Source of the DNA: Incurvaria masculella
Lineage: Eukaryota > Arthropoda > Insecta > Lepidoptera > Incurvariidae
Length of the DNA stretch: 64,000 nucleotides
Reading direction: 5' to 3'
NCBI GenBank assembly: GCA_946894095.1
Contig: OX335644.1
Coordinates: 10,769,595-10,833,594, forward strand
The notes beneath the pieces were generated by a model, which had not been told where the DNA came from, ran no database searches, and worked only from the letters and a program-made list of their open reading frames with translations. Shown here in pieces: positions 35,216 through 47,696 of this stretch. The position numbers and the translations under genes were made by a program. How positions within the stretch are numbered: position 1 is the stretch's first letter; each line of letters begins with the position of its first letter.

Positions 35216-35663
35216 CCGCAGACATTGGGGAGGTTTTTATATTGGTGAAAACTTGTAGAGCAAACGAATTTCGGGAGCACATTTGCTCGTAGTTGAACTG
35301 TTTGACACATGATACACCCGGCCGACTTCCCATAGGCTTATATGATCTCTATGACCATGCGGCGTACAATTATTTTCTTTTCTCCTCTACACTAAACATT
35401 TTAGATAATTTGACGAATAAATGTATGCTTCTGTTGGAGCTTCTAACACCACCGAGGACGCGAACTGATTATCATCAAATGCAAATTGTGAAATCAAATG
35501 AATACCAGTTGACATACATGACAAACATCGGAGCTAATGTCCATGTAACCTTAAGTCATCAGCTTGAGCACAATCTAATAGCAGCTCGTGTAGACGGGAA
35601 GTTTGTTGTCACGCCGGCGTGTGGTATCACCGTGAAGTGTACAGTGAGTATACGTATACCATT
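35216..35663. other. Open stretch of unknown nature
   Basis: A 135-codon frame (35293-35700) runs into the SINE head, so its C-terminus is SINE sequence. The upstream 115 codons show no recognised motif. Confidence 0.25.
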
Positions 35664-36027
35664 TCGCGCGACACTTCGGCGATCGCTCTCCGAAGTTTAG
35701 CAACGCTGGGTCCGGTCTGGTCTTGGATGGGTGACCATTCGACCGTTGAGAGAGGCTGGCCGTGGTTCGGATTCCACGTTAAGCCGTAGATCCCCTTTCT
35801 TACTTACTAGGTGGTAGGGTTTATCCCGCCCGGGTTGGTACCATCGCATTGGATGAACGATGGTCGAAGCGGCAATGAAAATTGTCCGTGTTTTCCATCC
35901 AGTTCAATGTAGCCGTGCAATAAGGAAGGTCCTGGCATGGCACCTAGTTCCCATGTGGTGTGTTGGGCTAATACCATGACAGAACTTGTGGTATTAGCCA
36001 TCCATGTCCAGTCACATAAAAAAAAAA
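35664..36027 (+). mobile_element. 5S-rRNA-headed SINE (HaSE3-like)
   Basis: The head GCGATCGCTCTCCGAAGTTT followed by AGCAACGCTGGGTCCGGTCT and CTTGGATGGGTGACC is clearly derived from 5S rRNA (compare ACCGAAGTTAAGCAAC and CTTGGATGGGTGACCGCC). The body contains ACTAGGTGGTAGGGTTTATC and the 3' end GGTATTAGCCATCCATGTCC, with a short A tail. It would be transcribed by RNA polymerase III and mobilised by a LINE with a matching tail (family knowledge). The first bases of the head are lost compared with 57755 and 60763. Confidence 0.85.
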
Positions 36028-37553
36028 CATGGGGCTAAGGTCCCTGAAGGCGCCCCATACTGTATTATTGCTAATGTCTTATTATCATTTCAGCTATATT
36101 TATCTGTTCACAACCACAAAGACCTCATTTAAAAGTCAGGTAGTGCAGGTTCTCATGCAAGAGAACACGAAAAGCAGACACACACACACGTACACATTTC
36201 TGTATAGTAACCTTTTAAGCGATATAATTATATAATTGGCTAGTTTTGAGGTAATTTCCTAAAATAGATAGATTAGTAAATTATTTACTTATCTATATTT
36301 ACCTATACTATACCTATATTTTAAATTTGACTTGAAATTGAAGAAAATTATGCACTTAGCCTAAACGGCCTACGCCGTCTAGCTACGTCTAGCCTACGGC
36401 CTACGCACTAAAACTAGACTAGTTTAATATTAAAAGGTGTAATACAGTACCAGTAAGGCTATTCTTGGAATTCCGTGCTCAGGAATCTTTCAGTCGAGAA
36501 AACCGATTTTTATAGCACTAGTCAAAGCGATTTTCTCCACCGTAAGATTCCGGAGCACGGTATTTACATTATTCAATGTTTTCCGCCGAGAGAATTGCTT
36601 TGAAAACCTCTATAAAAGCCATTTTTTTACTGGAAGATACCTGATTACCGCAGACATTACCTGATACCGGAACCACAGGATTAGCTTTATTCATTCCCAT
36701 AGGGCCGTAATCATTTAAAAACTACAACTTTATTTCAAGTTACAATAACTGATGAAAAAAGTGGCTTCGCTGCCCTGTACGGGTGAGTTTGGGTCTCCAC
36801 TGTCGTGCTTCCTTACTCGTTGTTCGTGATATGAGAGTAAAGAGCAAAGAGAGCAACGTCTCTTACTACATGACATCTCATTAGGTATGCGCGGGTCGAC
36901 TCATTGGCGTATTGCTATTGAGATCTCTCGCAGCGACGACTGGCGCCCCGCGCGCCCTAGTTGGGCTAATGGCAGCGAATACCAAGCAGCCGGCTGTGTG
37001 ACAGCACGCCACGAAGTGATATTCACTATTTACTATTTCATTTATTTTCCCATTATTTCCCATTTATTCCCAGCGGGGAAACGCTGCCTCCGTTATGGGG
37101 ACAATGTCATCGGTCCCCATGGAAGAATATTTTAATTTGTGATTATGATTTTAGTTTTTAGTTTCTTAACATTTTATCAAATAAATTTTCATTCTACTTT
37201 ATTTTTACATTTATGATAGTACTAGTCGAGGAACCCGGCTCCGCTCGGATCCATGTCGTTTTCGACTGACGTCGGGCTGAAATATTTCCTGGATACTCGT
37301 TCGAGTTCCCCATACAAACTTGCATCCCCTATTTTATCCCCTTCGAGTTTAATTTTCACCACAAAAGGTAGCTTATGTCCTTTTGCAAGGTCCAGACTAT
37401 TTCTATACAGAAATTATTTAAAATTGGTTGTGCCAATAGACAGACAGAGTTACTTTTGCATTTATAATATTTATTTCTAATTAACAAATAATATTTAAGA
37501 TATCTCTTAATTAATAAAATATGCAGTATAAGTAATGATTGGTTCCTTATTTC
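36028..37553. other. No gene recognised; small inverted repeats
   Basis: 36466-36560 has short inverted ends (CCGTGCTCAGGAATCTT and AAGATTCCGGAGCACGG), probably a tiny MITE. A GC-rich strip at 36885-37000 and GGAAACGCTGCCTCCGTTAT at 37077-37096 look like LINE 3' debris. A piece of family R2 lies at 37209-37255. Confidence 0.4.
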
Positions 37554-37868
37554 CAGCGAGTAAGCAAAGCCGGAAGTGGCGATCGAAACGAATCCGTATG
37601 GAGGCAGCGTAGCTACGGTTAGTGTAAATGCACTGACTCTATTTAGCTTACGAATTCAGGACGCACGACATCGAATGTTTATTGGACTAAATAGCTCCCT
37701 GTAACGTTCTTACGTATTGTTAACTGTCGTTGGAACTCGAGAACATCAGTGGTGAGCGAATTCTTAAACGAGTTGACTCGCCGGCACTACTGTTATTGTA
37801 TGTATAGTGGCTACGCCATCGCCCCCATACCGACCAGTTTCGAAAACCAATTCCCTCCTTCCTCGCTG
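37554..37868. mobile_element. hAT-like MITE, family M1 copy 3
   Basis: Ends CAGCGAGTAAGCAAAGCCGG and (right) CCTTCCTCGCTG. Inside the left end, CCGTATGGAGGCAGCGTAGC is mirrored by GTGGCTACGCCATCG near the right end. Relative to copies 1 and 2 its interior is in the opposite orientation (GAATTCAGGACGCACGACAT against ATGTCGCACATCTCGAATTC). The TIRs are clear, but flanking 8-mers do not match well. Confidence 0.7.
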
Positions 37869-38349
37869 ATATTTTTTTATTTCAATATAATTGATTTATC
37901 CCAATATCAATGAGTTTAATTATCTACTGTCTTTGATAGATAAAAACAAGGAGTAGATAAGGGTGATTAAAAAGGTATTGTATCAACGGTATTGTACGTC
38001 AAACTGGACATGAATACGTATGCGAGGGATATCACAATATTCGATGTTATTTTATGTGAGCGTATCTATACATAATAGATAAATATTTAACCTCATGCAA
38101 GTGTTGAATAGGGATAATAAAAGTCAACAGATGACACACACGTTCAATACAAACCAATGAATATCATTGATATGTTTTACTTACAATGACATTACTTAAT
38201 GTATAATTAAAATGCAACGTTTTCATCATGCCTGCTTAGGCAGAATTTAGAATTAAGCTTAGTTTAATAACGATGTAACTAATTCAGGCAGTGACAAGAG
38301 ATGGCGCTGGTCAGAAATGTCATAGTAATATCGAAAATAAGAAGTATTT
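37869..38349. other. No gene recognised
   Basis: AT-rich sequence without readable motifs. Confidence 0.5.
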
Positions 38350-38757
38350 GATCGGCTCGTAGCCTAGTGGCGCGGGGACTGGCCTAGCGTACCGGAGGTC
38401 TGGGTTCAATTCCGACATACACCACTGTCTTTCTCTTTGCGAGTTCGATAAGTGCATTTCGTCACGAATGCGAGCTGCTCCGTGGTTCGGATTCCATGTA
38501 AAACTGTAGGTCCCCTTCCTCTACTAGGTGGTAGGGTTTAAGCCCGCCCGGGTTGTTACCATCGCATTGGATGACAATATTGTCGAAGCGGCAATGAAAA
38601 ATTGACCGTGTTTTCCATCCAGTTAAATTTAGCCGATTTTATAAAGGGAAAGTCCTCGCATGGCACCTAATTCCTTCAGGAATGTGGTGCATTGGGCTTA
38701 TATCATAACGGTAGTTGTGTGGTATTAGCCATCCATGTAAGGTCGCTTAACAAAAAA
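38350..38757 (+). mobile_element. tRNA-headed SINE (HaSE1-like), near full-length
   Basis: The head has a polymerase III A box (TAGCCTAGTGG, 38360-38370) and B box (GGTTCAATTCC, about 38403). The body CTACTAGGTGGTAGGGTTTA and tail GGTATTAGCCATCCATGTAA, then AAAAAA at 38752, follow. From the body on it is the same element as the 5S-headed copies, so only the head differs. The A-box region is also shared in part with the very start of the 5S type. Confidence 0.85.
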
Positions 38758-39639
38758 TTAGGGAGTTTTGTAAGTTGTATTTCGTTTGAAGTATATCCCT
38801 ACTATCCTTTGGCTATGACTATACGTACCACGCGGCCGGTAATTTGGAAGCCTTCAGTCACCCCGATTATACTACCGAAATATCACGTCTACTGGGAGTT
38901 TTCCGACTCCTCGATCGACATCAATTTACGCAAAGAGAAAAAAGAAAAGGTAATTTTAGAGGCTCAATATCCTAGTCAAGGGTCCCAGAGCATAGGTATG
39001 ATCATACCAAGAAAAATACGATATTATTGAAGTAGCCTATACTTACCAACAGATTACCAATATTCAGTAGAAAAACACCCTCGGACCGGCTTATTTTTAT
39101 TACAAAAACACTATTAATATGAATAGATTAAATTAAGAGTACAATGAAAAAAAAAATTAGTGAAGCTAACTTTAATTTCAATAATAACAACAGTCTTGCA
39201 ACGTTAAAATAGAGCCAAATAAGTAAATCCGTTACTCTAACTGTGTGAAAACAGTTAGCCTTAAACATTTAATGTTACTGTATCTTTTAATTGTTTTTTA
39301 ACTGTGTGACAACTGTTTCTAGCTTTAGTATTTTTTCCATTCTTACTTACGTCTTATATCCAGTGAAAAGGTACTGTCCAATCTGATAAAATTCCTGTAC
39401 TTCTTAAAACCGAACAGTTGTACGCCTCAGTATGTCAAATCAGTTAAGATTCAAAATCGACTGATCCGTCACACTTGTTATTTTCACCAAACGGTATTGT
39501 TCAATCAGTTAAAATAACTGTTTAATATTAAATGTTTTGGCTCATTATAAGATACTTACCGTAATATATTAATAGTAATATAAATGGATTAATTAGGAGG
39601 TATTTCCGTGGAGTTGTAAATTCTTCACCTCCATGGGTA
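38758..39639. other. No gene recognised
   Basis: AT-rich. 39230-39540 repeats variants of AACAGTT/AACTGT and may be an old inverted-repeat element too eroded to delimit. Confidence 0.4.
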
Positions 39640-40180
39640 TTTCACCCAAAGTACAACTTGGGGTTCTTCAAACATGGTGTAAAGAAGCACTGGCCGGCCG
39701 GCATGGTTTTCGCAGCCGCCTTAAGACAGAAGGGGAATTATAAGTACAAATGGTCTCGAGAAAAGGCATGCCGCCATCGTACCCCTCTGAGAAGTGTTCA
39801 ACCAATTTTTTAAGAACTACTCTGTGTCTAAACGAACAAAACGATGGTCCATGGCACTATTTAATGACCTATTGAATACTGTAGGTATAAATTCAGCAAT
39901 TCTACTTTAATTCGCCACCAATGAGTGCCGGTAGCGTAAATAGTTCCCGAAGTCTCTAGTAACGGACCTCATTCGTCCTGAACGGGAAGAGATTTCAATG
40001 GCCAACTTTGTCGGTGTCGCTCCAGCAGACCATTGGCGAAATTCTGCAAAAAATACACCTATTCGAAAGAGAAGCTCCTCAACCTTTAGGAAATTTACGC
40101 TTTACTTTCTGGCCGCACGCCAAGGACCCTAAAACAAGTGTGTCCTGCACGTCCTGTAAAAAACGCGTTTGATAACAATG
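39640..40180 (+). pseudogene. piggyBac-type transposase C-terminal relic
   Basis: With several stops and frameshifts the frames read TKRWSMALFNDLLNTVGINS, then FPKSLVTDLIRPEREEISMA and later RKFTLYFLAARQGP. 'KRW(P/S)MxxFxxLLxxxxINS' and 'SLxxxLIxPxxxxR' occur in this order in the C-terminal third of piggyBac transposases. The Cys-rich tail is destroyed. No terminal repeats were identified. Confidence 0.55.
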
Positions 40181-40194
40181 ATAACAATGATAAT

Positions 40195-40494
40195 AAACCG
40201 GCCAAGTGCGAGTCGGACTCGCACAAGAAGGGTTCCGTACCATCGTTAAAGATTTATTAAAAAAAAAAACATTTTTTTTGTATGGGGGCCCCCTTTAATT
40301 TTCATTATTTATTAACTTACCTATTTGTTGTTATAGCGGCAAAATAAATACACACTCTGTGAAAATTTCAGCTGTCTATCTGTTATGGTTACTGAGATAC
40401 AGCCCTGTGACAGACGGACAGACGGACGGACGGACGGACAGCGGAGGCTTAGTAATAGGGTTCCGTTTTCACCCTTTGGGTACGGAACCCTAAA
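40195..40494 (+). mobile_element. Repeat family R1, near full-length
   Basis: AACCGGCCAAGTGCGAGTCG to TTTGGGTACGGAACCCTAA, with the GACGGACGGACGG run at about 40414-40440. It is about the same length as 8436-8735 and is the better-preserved consensus of the family in this window. It lies directly downstream of the piggyBac relic. Confidence 0.85.
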
Positions 40495-40579
40495 AATGAT
40501 ATTTTTGCTATATAAAATAAATAAATAATAACTAAATAAATGATTAGCTTTTCTTAACACTTAAATAATTGGTTTATTT

Positions 40580-41412
40580 AACATAGCAGCCCGTCCCGGC
40601 TTTGCAGGGGCATAATATAATTAAAAAAAATCTTATTTCGACACAATGATACACAAATAAACCCTTTTTACGTTCCTAAAAAAAGAGCATATACCTACAT
40701 TGAAATATTTGAAATAAAAAAAAACTTAGATATTATTTGAATTAAAAAAATGTTTTTTCGACCTCTACGTAGGGAGCCGACTGCTAGAATGAGCCTATTT
40801 TGTGGCCTTGACTCCCCTCCGCACCCCGAGTGACGCCTAAAAACTTTTAAAACGCATTGCTGCCGAGCGGAGTTTTTTCTAATTTTTAAACTCTTGACAT
40901 CTTTCGAATGGAATGTCCGAATCGAATAATTCAAAAAGTAATATAAAGTTATTGAAGCAGTCTTATATAACAATTTATTTATTTTAATAAAGATTAATAC
41001 CTAGGTACAAATAAAGAGCCTTTTCTAGCGGCGATTATTAAATTTTTATTTACAAATAAATGCACACTTATTGTGACATAATTATAATAGTTAGATGTAT
41101 GCTGTCGCAACATTTTTGTGGATAATATGTGTTCTATAAAATTGTAGTACATTATTTTGTTCTATCGTGAATAGTGCACGCGATGTAAGGAACATTCTTG
41201 GTAAATTTTTTGCACCTTGGGTTACGTTATCGGAGTTTTGGTAAGGATCCCTAATTTTATTTAAGATAAAACATAGCTTATGACACTCGGATATACTGTA
41301 GCTTTCGAACGGTGAAAGAATTTTTCAAATCCGTCTAGTAGTTTCGGAGCCTATTCATTTTGAAATACACAAACAAAAAATCAAACCTTTCCTCTTTATA
41401 TAATGGTATAGA
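40580..41412 (+). mobile_element. Retroposon remnant with LINE-type 3' end
   Basis: CATAGCAGCCCGTCCCGGCT at the start and AATCCGTCTAGTAGTTTCGG, CACAAACAAAAAATCAAACC, CTTTATATAATGGTATAGAT at the end are the two ends of a retroposon family I know from Lepidoptera. The intervening sequence is AT-rich and frameless, perhaps with later insertions. Confidence 0.45.
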
Positions 41413-43467
41413 TAAAAAACTAATCACATTAGACCCCTGGGTAGGTTTAGAGGTTCTGGCGTATATTTTAAAATAAATGAGTGAGTTTTGACTGTCCTAA
41501 AACAGTAAACAGTTGCACATATCTTTTTCGCGCAAAAATGACGTATGACAAAACAAACAAAAACCAATAATTAAATAATAAACATAATTTATGCATATTA
41601 AGTATTTATAATATCACAATTTCTGGTCCAAAATATTCACACAAGTCCTGACGTAGTTTCCTAACTATGTCGGGTCCTTTATCGTCCCTCCGGAGAAATG
41701 TCGGTCTCAAACAGTAAATGTTTCCCATTCCTAGTCAGGTGATCTTATATACATAATTTGTTACCGTGATATTGCCCAAGTCGTGATTTTCTAATGTTAC
41801 TAGTATTTCTCTAAATTATTTCCAACCGTCTTCTACGTGTTACTATAAATCTAACCTAACCTAATTGAATCGTCTTACCTAATAGAATTACATCTTTTTA
41901 TACCTAACATAATTCAAAGTATGTAAGTAAAGAGTAATAGTTTTTTTTTATTTCGCATAAAAAATACTTCAATTAACAAAGTAAGTACGTAGTAATACAG
42001 AAAGAATAAAAAAGGAAAAATAATTACAAATTGTCTCTATGGACAATAATAGCCATAAAAATATCAGTAGTATTTTTATGGAGTAGGTTTCTAAAATCGG
42101 TTTGTCTCTGTCGGCAGTCACTTTTTGATTTCTGTTTACAATGCTTTTCATGTCACATATTTTATGTTCAAACAGAAAGTGTTGTGTTTGTGATTTTTTG
42201 TTTCTATATTCAGTTAAAGTCTAGAGAATTCACAAACGCACTAGTGATAATGTCATGTATTTTAATGGATGCAACGTAACCGTTTTCTCATTATTTTAGG
42301 TTCAAAGAAATTTTTCGACGAATGTCCATACCAACACATTTTTCTGATTATTTTCAATATCCATTACAATGCTTTAATATAGAGGTGGAACCCCTTGTAT
42401 TGTAAATTTGTCAATCATCCGTAAAGTGATATCTTAACACGGTTACTCCTCACGGACGCAGTGGCCGAAATCTAGCGTACGTTTAGCGCAATTTATTTTC
42501 TTTTATTGTTTGGTCGATCAACTCACTAGAGGAGAATCCGCAAAGAAAATTCACTGGTTTTCGGTCCACAATAATAAAATCTAAATGCTACTGCCAAACA
42601 ATTTTGCGGAAACAGTTTGGCAAAAAAAACCAAAATAAACAGTTTCATTGCGAATGGATTAAAATTTTAAATTACTGTTAACTAAAAAAGTTTCTAATAC
42701 AATAATATATAGTGTTACAAATATTCTTTGGTGTAAAAGCCATCATCAACTTAACATCAAACGATAAAATTTTAACGCCCACAGTAGTGTACCTGTGGGT
42801 TTGCTCATGTGTGTGTGTTTACTCATTAATATTGTACAGTGAATGTATAATATCACCGGTCATGTTATTAAATGACGGCTTTGACCATATCACGGTGACA
42901 TTCGTCTTCCAATGGCATTGATTGTTCGTGTCAGTCAGGTAACCAGTCAAATTGAGGTGAAAGGAGCATTGAATATTCATATTTGAGCGTTGTGAGTATT
43001 TAAGATAACAGGTTCAACGGACGTAAGAATTGTTTACTTATCTTTCAAATTATATCTTTCGCTTCGCTCCACTGTCACTTGATAAATCTATCAAAACATA
43101 TCAGGAATTAGTACTTTTTCCTGTACTACGAAAATAATTGTTGGCAAAGAGTTACTGCTTAAATGTATAAATAACCCCGTTCCTTCATGGGCTGGCAGCT
43201 TATTATTAAATGCATTTAAATTTTGACTTGTTGTTGGGATTTTTCTGAAATCCACCTAAAAATGGATGTGATACATCTACGAGAAAATGTAATATCATAA
43301 ATGAACAAATTACGTAGGAGAGGTGAGGTAAGGGTTACTGTGTCTATATTGTGACACAACGTTTCTTGATATTCGCGGCATTTGGCTGCCGGCTGTTCGC
43401 CTCAGAGTATTAAAAATAGGGTCCAAATTAATATCGTCTCGCTTCACTGCTCCCGCTTGTGGCCATA
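41413..43467. other. No gene recognised
   Basis: About 2 kb of AT-rich sequence with short open frames. No domain, splice-bounded exon or repeat could be supported. Confidence 0.5.
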
Positions 43468-43840
43468 TTTTTTTATGTAACTGAACATAGATAGCTAATA
43501 CCAACTGCAAATTAGCCTACATCACATAAGATCTAGGTGCCATTCCAAGACCTCCTTATATTGCTCGACTGTATTGAACTGGATGGAAAACATAGACAAT
43601 TTTCATTGTCGCTTCAATTATCGTTCATTTGATGCGAGAGTACCAACCCGGGTGGGAATAATCATGCCACCTATGTAGTAAGGAAAGGGACCTACAATTT
43701 TACGTGGAAACCGAACCACGGCCAGCCTCAACGATTGAAAATGATCACTCATTTAGATAAAACCCAACCGCGCTCAGAGTTACTTCACCAAGCTTATCGA
43801 ATAGCAAAGCGTCGCGCCACTGGGCTACCTAGTCTGAAAA
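43468..43840 (-). mobile_element. 5S-headed SINE, minus, decayed
   Basis: TTTTTTTATGTAACTGAACA at the A-tail end, then GTGCCATTCCAAGACCTCCT, ACCTACAATTTTACGTGGAA and ACCACGGCCAGCCTC. The far end GTCGCGCCACTGGGCTACCT matches the promoter start of 57755. The 5S-derived part is recognisable but heavily substituted, so this is an old copy. Confidence 0.7.
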
Positions 43841-45136
43841 ATCCAAACAATTTCGCCGTCTGGCGAATTCATACTTCTGGGCTAAGTTACATTTTTATGT
43901 TGAGGCTTACACGATCACTTCTATTTTCGTAGGTATAGTAGGTAACATGCAAACATGTAGGTTTCATATTAGTTCAGGATTTGCAACGACATCTGTAAAC
44001 AGATTTTGAAAATAACCAGAAAAGCGTCCGGTCGGCACCTTCGTCCAGAAACATGTATAGAACAAACATTTTTTTATACTTATATTATAAATTCGAAAGT
44101 CTCTTATAATATACACTCATATAATAACCAGAAAATAATTCATCTCGACATTAGTCCAAAGAGACATTTACCTGAGCGGAGCTGGGTACCTCAGCTAGTA
44201 TAATATAAATTCATTTGTAATTGATTGAGTTAATATATTTTTTTAATCGGCAGAAACTTATAAGAGTAACAATTATTACAATATTATAATAATAATAATA
44301 AAGCCGTTTATTTTATGAGCACAGATGGTATCATTACATTGTGATGATTTTTAGAGTGTTAGTGTAAAGCAAAAAAAAGCTGTGAATACATATTTCCTCT
44401 TAATCTTAAAACTTAAGTCCTAAATATTATTAAAGTCTACATAATTTTTTTTTAATTACTGTGCTCCCCACTGCAGGGTGAAGGCCTCCCCCATTTCTTC
44501 CCATTGCAATATACAAACTGTTAATATCAGATTTATTAGAGTTATGAATGAAACATCCAAACGGGATTCTATAAACAGTTATTTTCCGAGATTTATTTAA
44601 ATAGGAGAGCATGATTTCCATCAGATGATCACACTTTTTTCTGAACATCTAAATTGCCAATGCAATGCGGAAGAAACTGTAAAAAATCTGATGATGATGG
44701 AATAATTTGTTATTCAAATAAGCGAAGTGACAAGGCAAAAAATATCTTAACTGAAATAAAACTCGTTAAAGTTCGAAAGAACGAAAGGGATGATAAGGCA
44801 GGAATTAATTTCGCAGGGGCGTTTTAAATATTCCGTTTTGGACATAGTTGTGTCGAGAAAACCGATATTCATCAGACCTCTTATTATATTTTATTAAAAA
44901 CATGTCGGTAAGATTTAATAAAAAAGCCATCTACTAATAAAAAAGCACGCAAATGTTCTGTATTTCTCATCCCATATGTACTTTCCAGGTTATTTTTTTA
45001 ATCAGTGTAAACGTTTCATATTTAATTGAATATAATTTAATAAGAAAAATAAGTTAACTAGCATTGTAAAAATGAAACCTATAAAACTACAGGCCGCTTG
45101 TAAACTTCAAAACGTAAGTCTTAAAAAAAATGTAAC
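43841..45136. other. No gene recognised
   Basis: AT-rich sequence with an ATA/AAT microsatellite at about 44280-44302 and an R2-tail-like piece (GAGCTGGGTACCTCAGCTAG) at about 44178. Confidence 0.45.
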
Positions 45137-45385
45137 AAAAAAATTACCGACTTCAAAGAAAAAGCACTAAAAAGTAAAAAATAATTGCCATTTCTGTAGT
45201 TACGATTATTGTTATTTTTTGAGTCGGCGTCAGCCGGGCATGCGCTGCGCCAGTCAAGAGAACCTTGGCTACCTTGACTAACACCGACTCAAAAAATAAC
45301 AATAATCGTAAATACAGAAATGGCAATATTTTTTTTACTTTTTAGTGCTTTTTCTTAGAAGTTTTTGTAATTTTTTTTATTTGTT
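45137..45385. mobile_element. Hairpin MITE (family F3)
   Basis: Left arm 45137-45230 and right arm 45281-45385 are inverted copies. GAAAAAGCACTAAAAAGTAA is mirrored by TTACTTTTTAGTGCTTTTTC, and TATTGTTATTTTTTGAGTCG by CGACTCAAAAAATAACAATA. The 50-bp GC-rich loop holds GCCGGGCATGCGCTGCGCCA. Arm identity is about 90% by eye and no ORF is present. Confidence 0.8.
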
Positions 45386-46310
45386 TATTTTTAGTGAATC
45401 TGAAGGATACTAACTAATTTATTCACGTCCTTTCCAATAAAAAAAGAATCATCGAAATCGGTTGGCGTTATATTGAGTTATTCGTCCATTTGTCGCGCAC
45501 ATACTTAATACATATTTAAGACTTATATGATTTTATCATGGATATCATTGGCAGAACTAAACCAAATTAAAGTAGGACCACACGGAAACCACCAGATTTT
45601 AAATAAAAAAATATCATCAAAATCGGTTCATCCAGGCGAAAAAAACAAACAAAAAACCTACAGACGAATTTAGAACCTCCTTTTTTAAAATTTAAGTTAA
45701 CGCCACAATAATATTTATTAGAAACGTTGTTAGCGTTTTACCACATTTTATCTGTTAGGAGCAATACATTTCTGACTGAGCTGAACTTTTCACTTTTACC
45801 AAGCACCGGGAATATTCGTATGAAATACTGGTGTCAACAAATGTAATTGCCTCTAATGAAAAAAAATCTGTTTTCCCAGTCACCGCTTCAACATTCGCTT
45901 TCCCGTTACATCATATTACGTGTGGCGAGCAGCGGAGCGGCGGGTGGTGGGAGGGGGGAAGCAGCAGGGGCCAGGGGGCAGTGGCGCACACATCACTCAA
46001 CGTCAGCCCCGTGACAATCGCAGCTTTATTGATATTCCCACGATATTCCCGTGCCATTTATTGAAGTCCGAACATCGTTTTTTTGCGGCATGCAGAGAGC
46101 GCGGGCGAGACTTGGCCATATGAAAGCTTTGCTGATTTCACATTAGGACGAATTGTAACGAATCCCTCGGAGGAAAATATTCGATGGTCCTCAGGGAGGA
46201 CTACACCAAAGAGGCATTTGTGGATTGTATGTTGAGAGGCGGTCTGTTATAATAGGGACGGATTCACTGAGTTGAGATTGGCGGCAGGAGGGATCAGACA
46301 CCAGCTTAAA
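45386..46310. other. No gene recognised; GC-rich patch
   Basis: Two LINE-tail-like phrases (ATCATCGAAATCGGTTGGCG, ATCATCAAAATCGGTTCATC) occur at about 45445 and 45613. A G-rich patch at 45928-45990 (GGTGGGAGGGGGGAAGC) interrupts AT-rich sequence. No exon can be defended. Confidence 0.4.
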
Positions 46311-46580
46311 TAAACCGGCCAGATGGGAGTCAGATTCGCATATGAAGGTTTCCGTACCATCTTACAAGATTTAATACAAAGTAAGTAATTATGTTTTTTG
46401 TATGTGTATATTGTATGTACATACTGTTCTATTATAGCGCCAAGCGGCAACGGAAATACATATCTACTTTGTCAAAATGTCAGCTGAATAAATGAGATAC
46501 AGAACGCTGACAGACAGACGAACGGACAGCGGAGGCTTAGGAATAGTTTTCCGTTGCCGGCCTTTGGGTACGGAACCCAA
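46311..46580 (+). mobile_element. Repeat family R1, decayed copy
   Basis: AAACCGGCCAGATGGGAGTC, TTCCGTACCATCTTACAAGA, GACAGACAGACGAACGGACA, CTTTGGGTACGGAACCCAA. It has more substitutions than the copies at 8436 and 40195. Confidence 0.75.
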
Positions 46581-47553
46581 AAAAATAATATAAATAATTA
46601 TTTTATTAATATTAATTCTAAGCACTCACTTAGCCAGAATCGGTTTCAATGAACTATTAAAATTCTAATTTTATTTTTGAAACTTTTTCGCTTTCATTTT
46701 TTTATATCTTATTCTATTGTCTTTGGAGCACAGAATGTTATTATATACACACATAATTTTTGCTTGACTCTGGCTTTATTTATTTAATTATAGTACCTTT
46801 TAATAATGTTTTCGTATTACTTGTTAATTGAAATCAATCTTACTCCAACTAACAATATAAATGCTAATGCTGCCCTCAGTGTCTGAAGCAGCGCATAACC
46901 ATGCACGCATCGTCGATTCCAGTGGAGGAAGGATGTTTTTTCGTATTTATTGATTTTTTACGGTGGTTTTCCGTATAAAATACCCACGAAAAATTTGCCC
47001 GACATTTCCCGAATAGAGCCGCGTAATACAGCTTTTGATATATATATTATACAGGTGTTACCGGTTCGCTATGATTTTTAAATCATGAAGAATCATCATG
47101 ATTCGAAGAATCAACCAAATAATGGGCGTTAATCCTGAAAGATTCAACAGAATCCGTTCATTATATTCAGGCATATTACAATTCATAACTTTGAAAGTTA
47201 TTAAATAAGCGTCTACATTTACACTATTATATAAAGAGGTAGTGTTTCTTTTTTTTTTTCTTTTATTGTTTGTGTGGTAATCTTCGGAACAACTAAAGCG
47301 ATTCTAAAAAATCTTTTACCAATGGAAAACTACATTATCCGTGTCTAAATTTCATATTAATAATTATAGTTTACAATCTCGGAAATTCGCTCGTCGAAAA
47401 ATTAAGCGCTGTTAGGCCGCTTCATCGGTGTACGCTGCTCAAAGGGTTAAAGACACGTGTAAATTACTTGCTACGAAAATATTGTAAATTATTAGATCTA
47501 AAAAAAGCACGACATAATCTCAAAATAGGTTTCACATTTTTTTTCTCTGGCAT
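46581..47553. other. No gene recognised
   Basis: AT-rich. A short quasi-palindromic GATTCAAC/GAATCATGA region near 47080-47150 is the only feature noted. Confidence 0.45.
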
Positions 47554-47696
47554 TCACCCAAAGGGTGAAAACGGAACCCTATTACTAAGCCTCCGCTGTC
47601 CGTCCGTCCGTCCATCCGTCCGTCCGTCTGTCACAAGGCTGTATCTCATAAACCGTAATAGGTAGGCAGATGAAATTTTTACAGAATGTGTATTTA

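Noticed and set aside
35293..35700. 135-residue ORF as a host gene
   Set aside because: Its last part is the 5S-headed SINE and the remainder has no motif, splice signal or composition contrast.
35664..35740. 5S rRNA gene
   Set aside because: Only the internal part of 5S is present, joined to the SINE body and repeated in other copies; it is a retroposon head.
38350..38420. tRNA gene
   Set aside because: A and B boxes are present but no cloverleaf or anticodon arm can be drawn, and the sequence continues into the SINE body.
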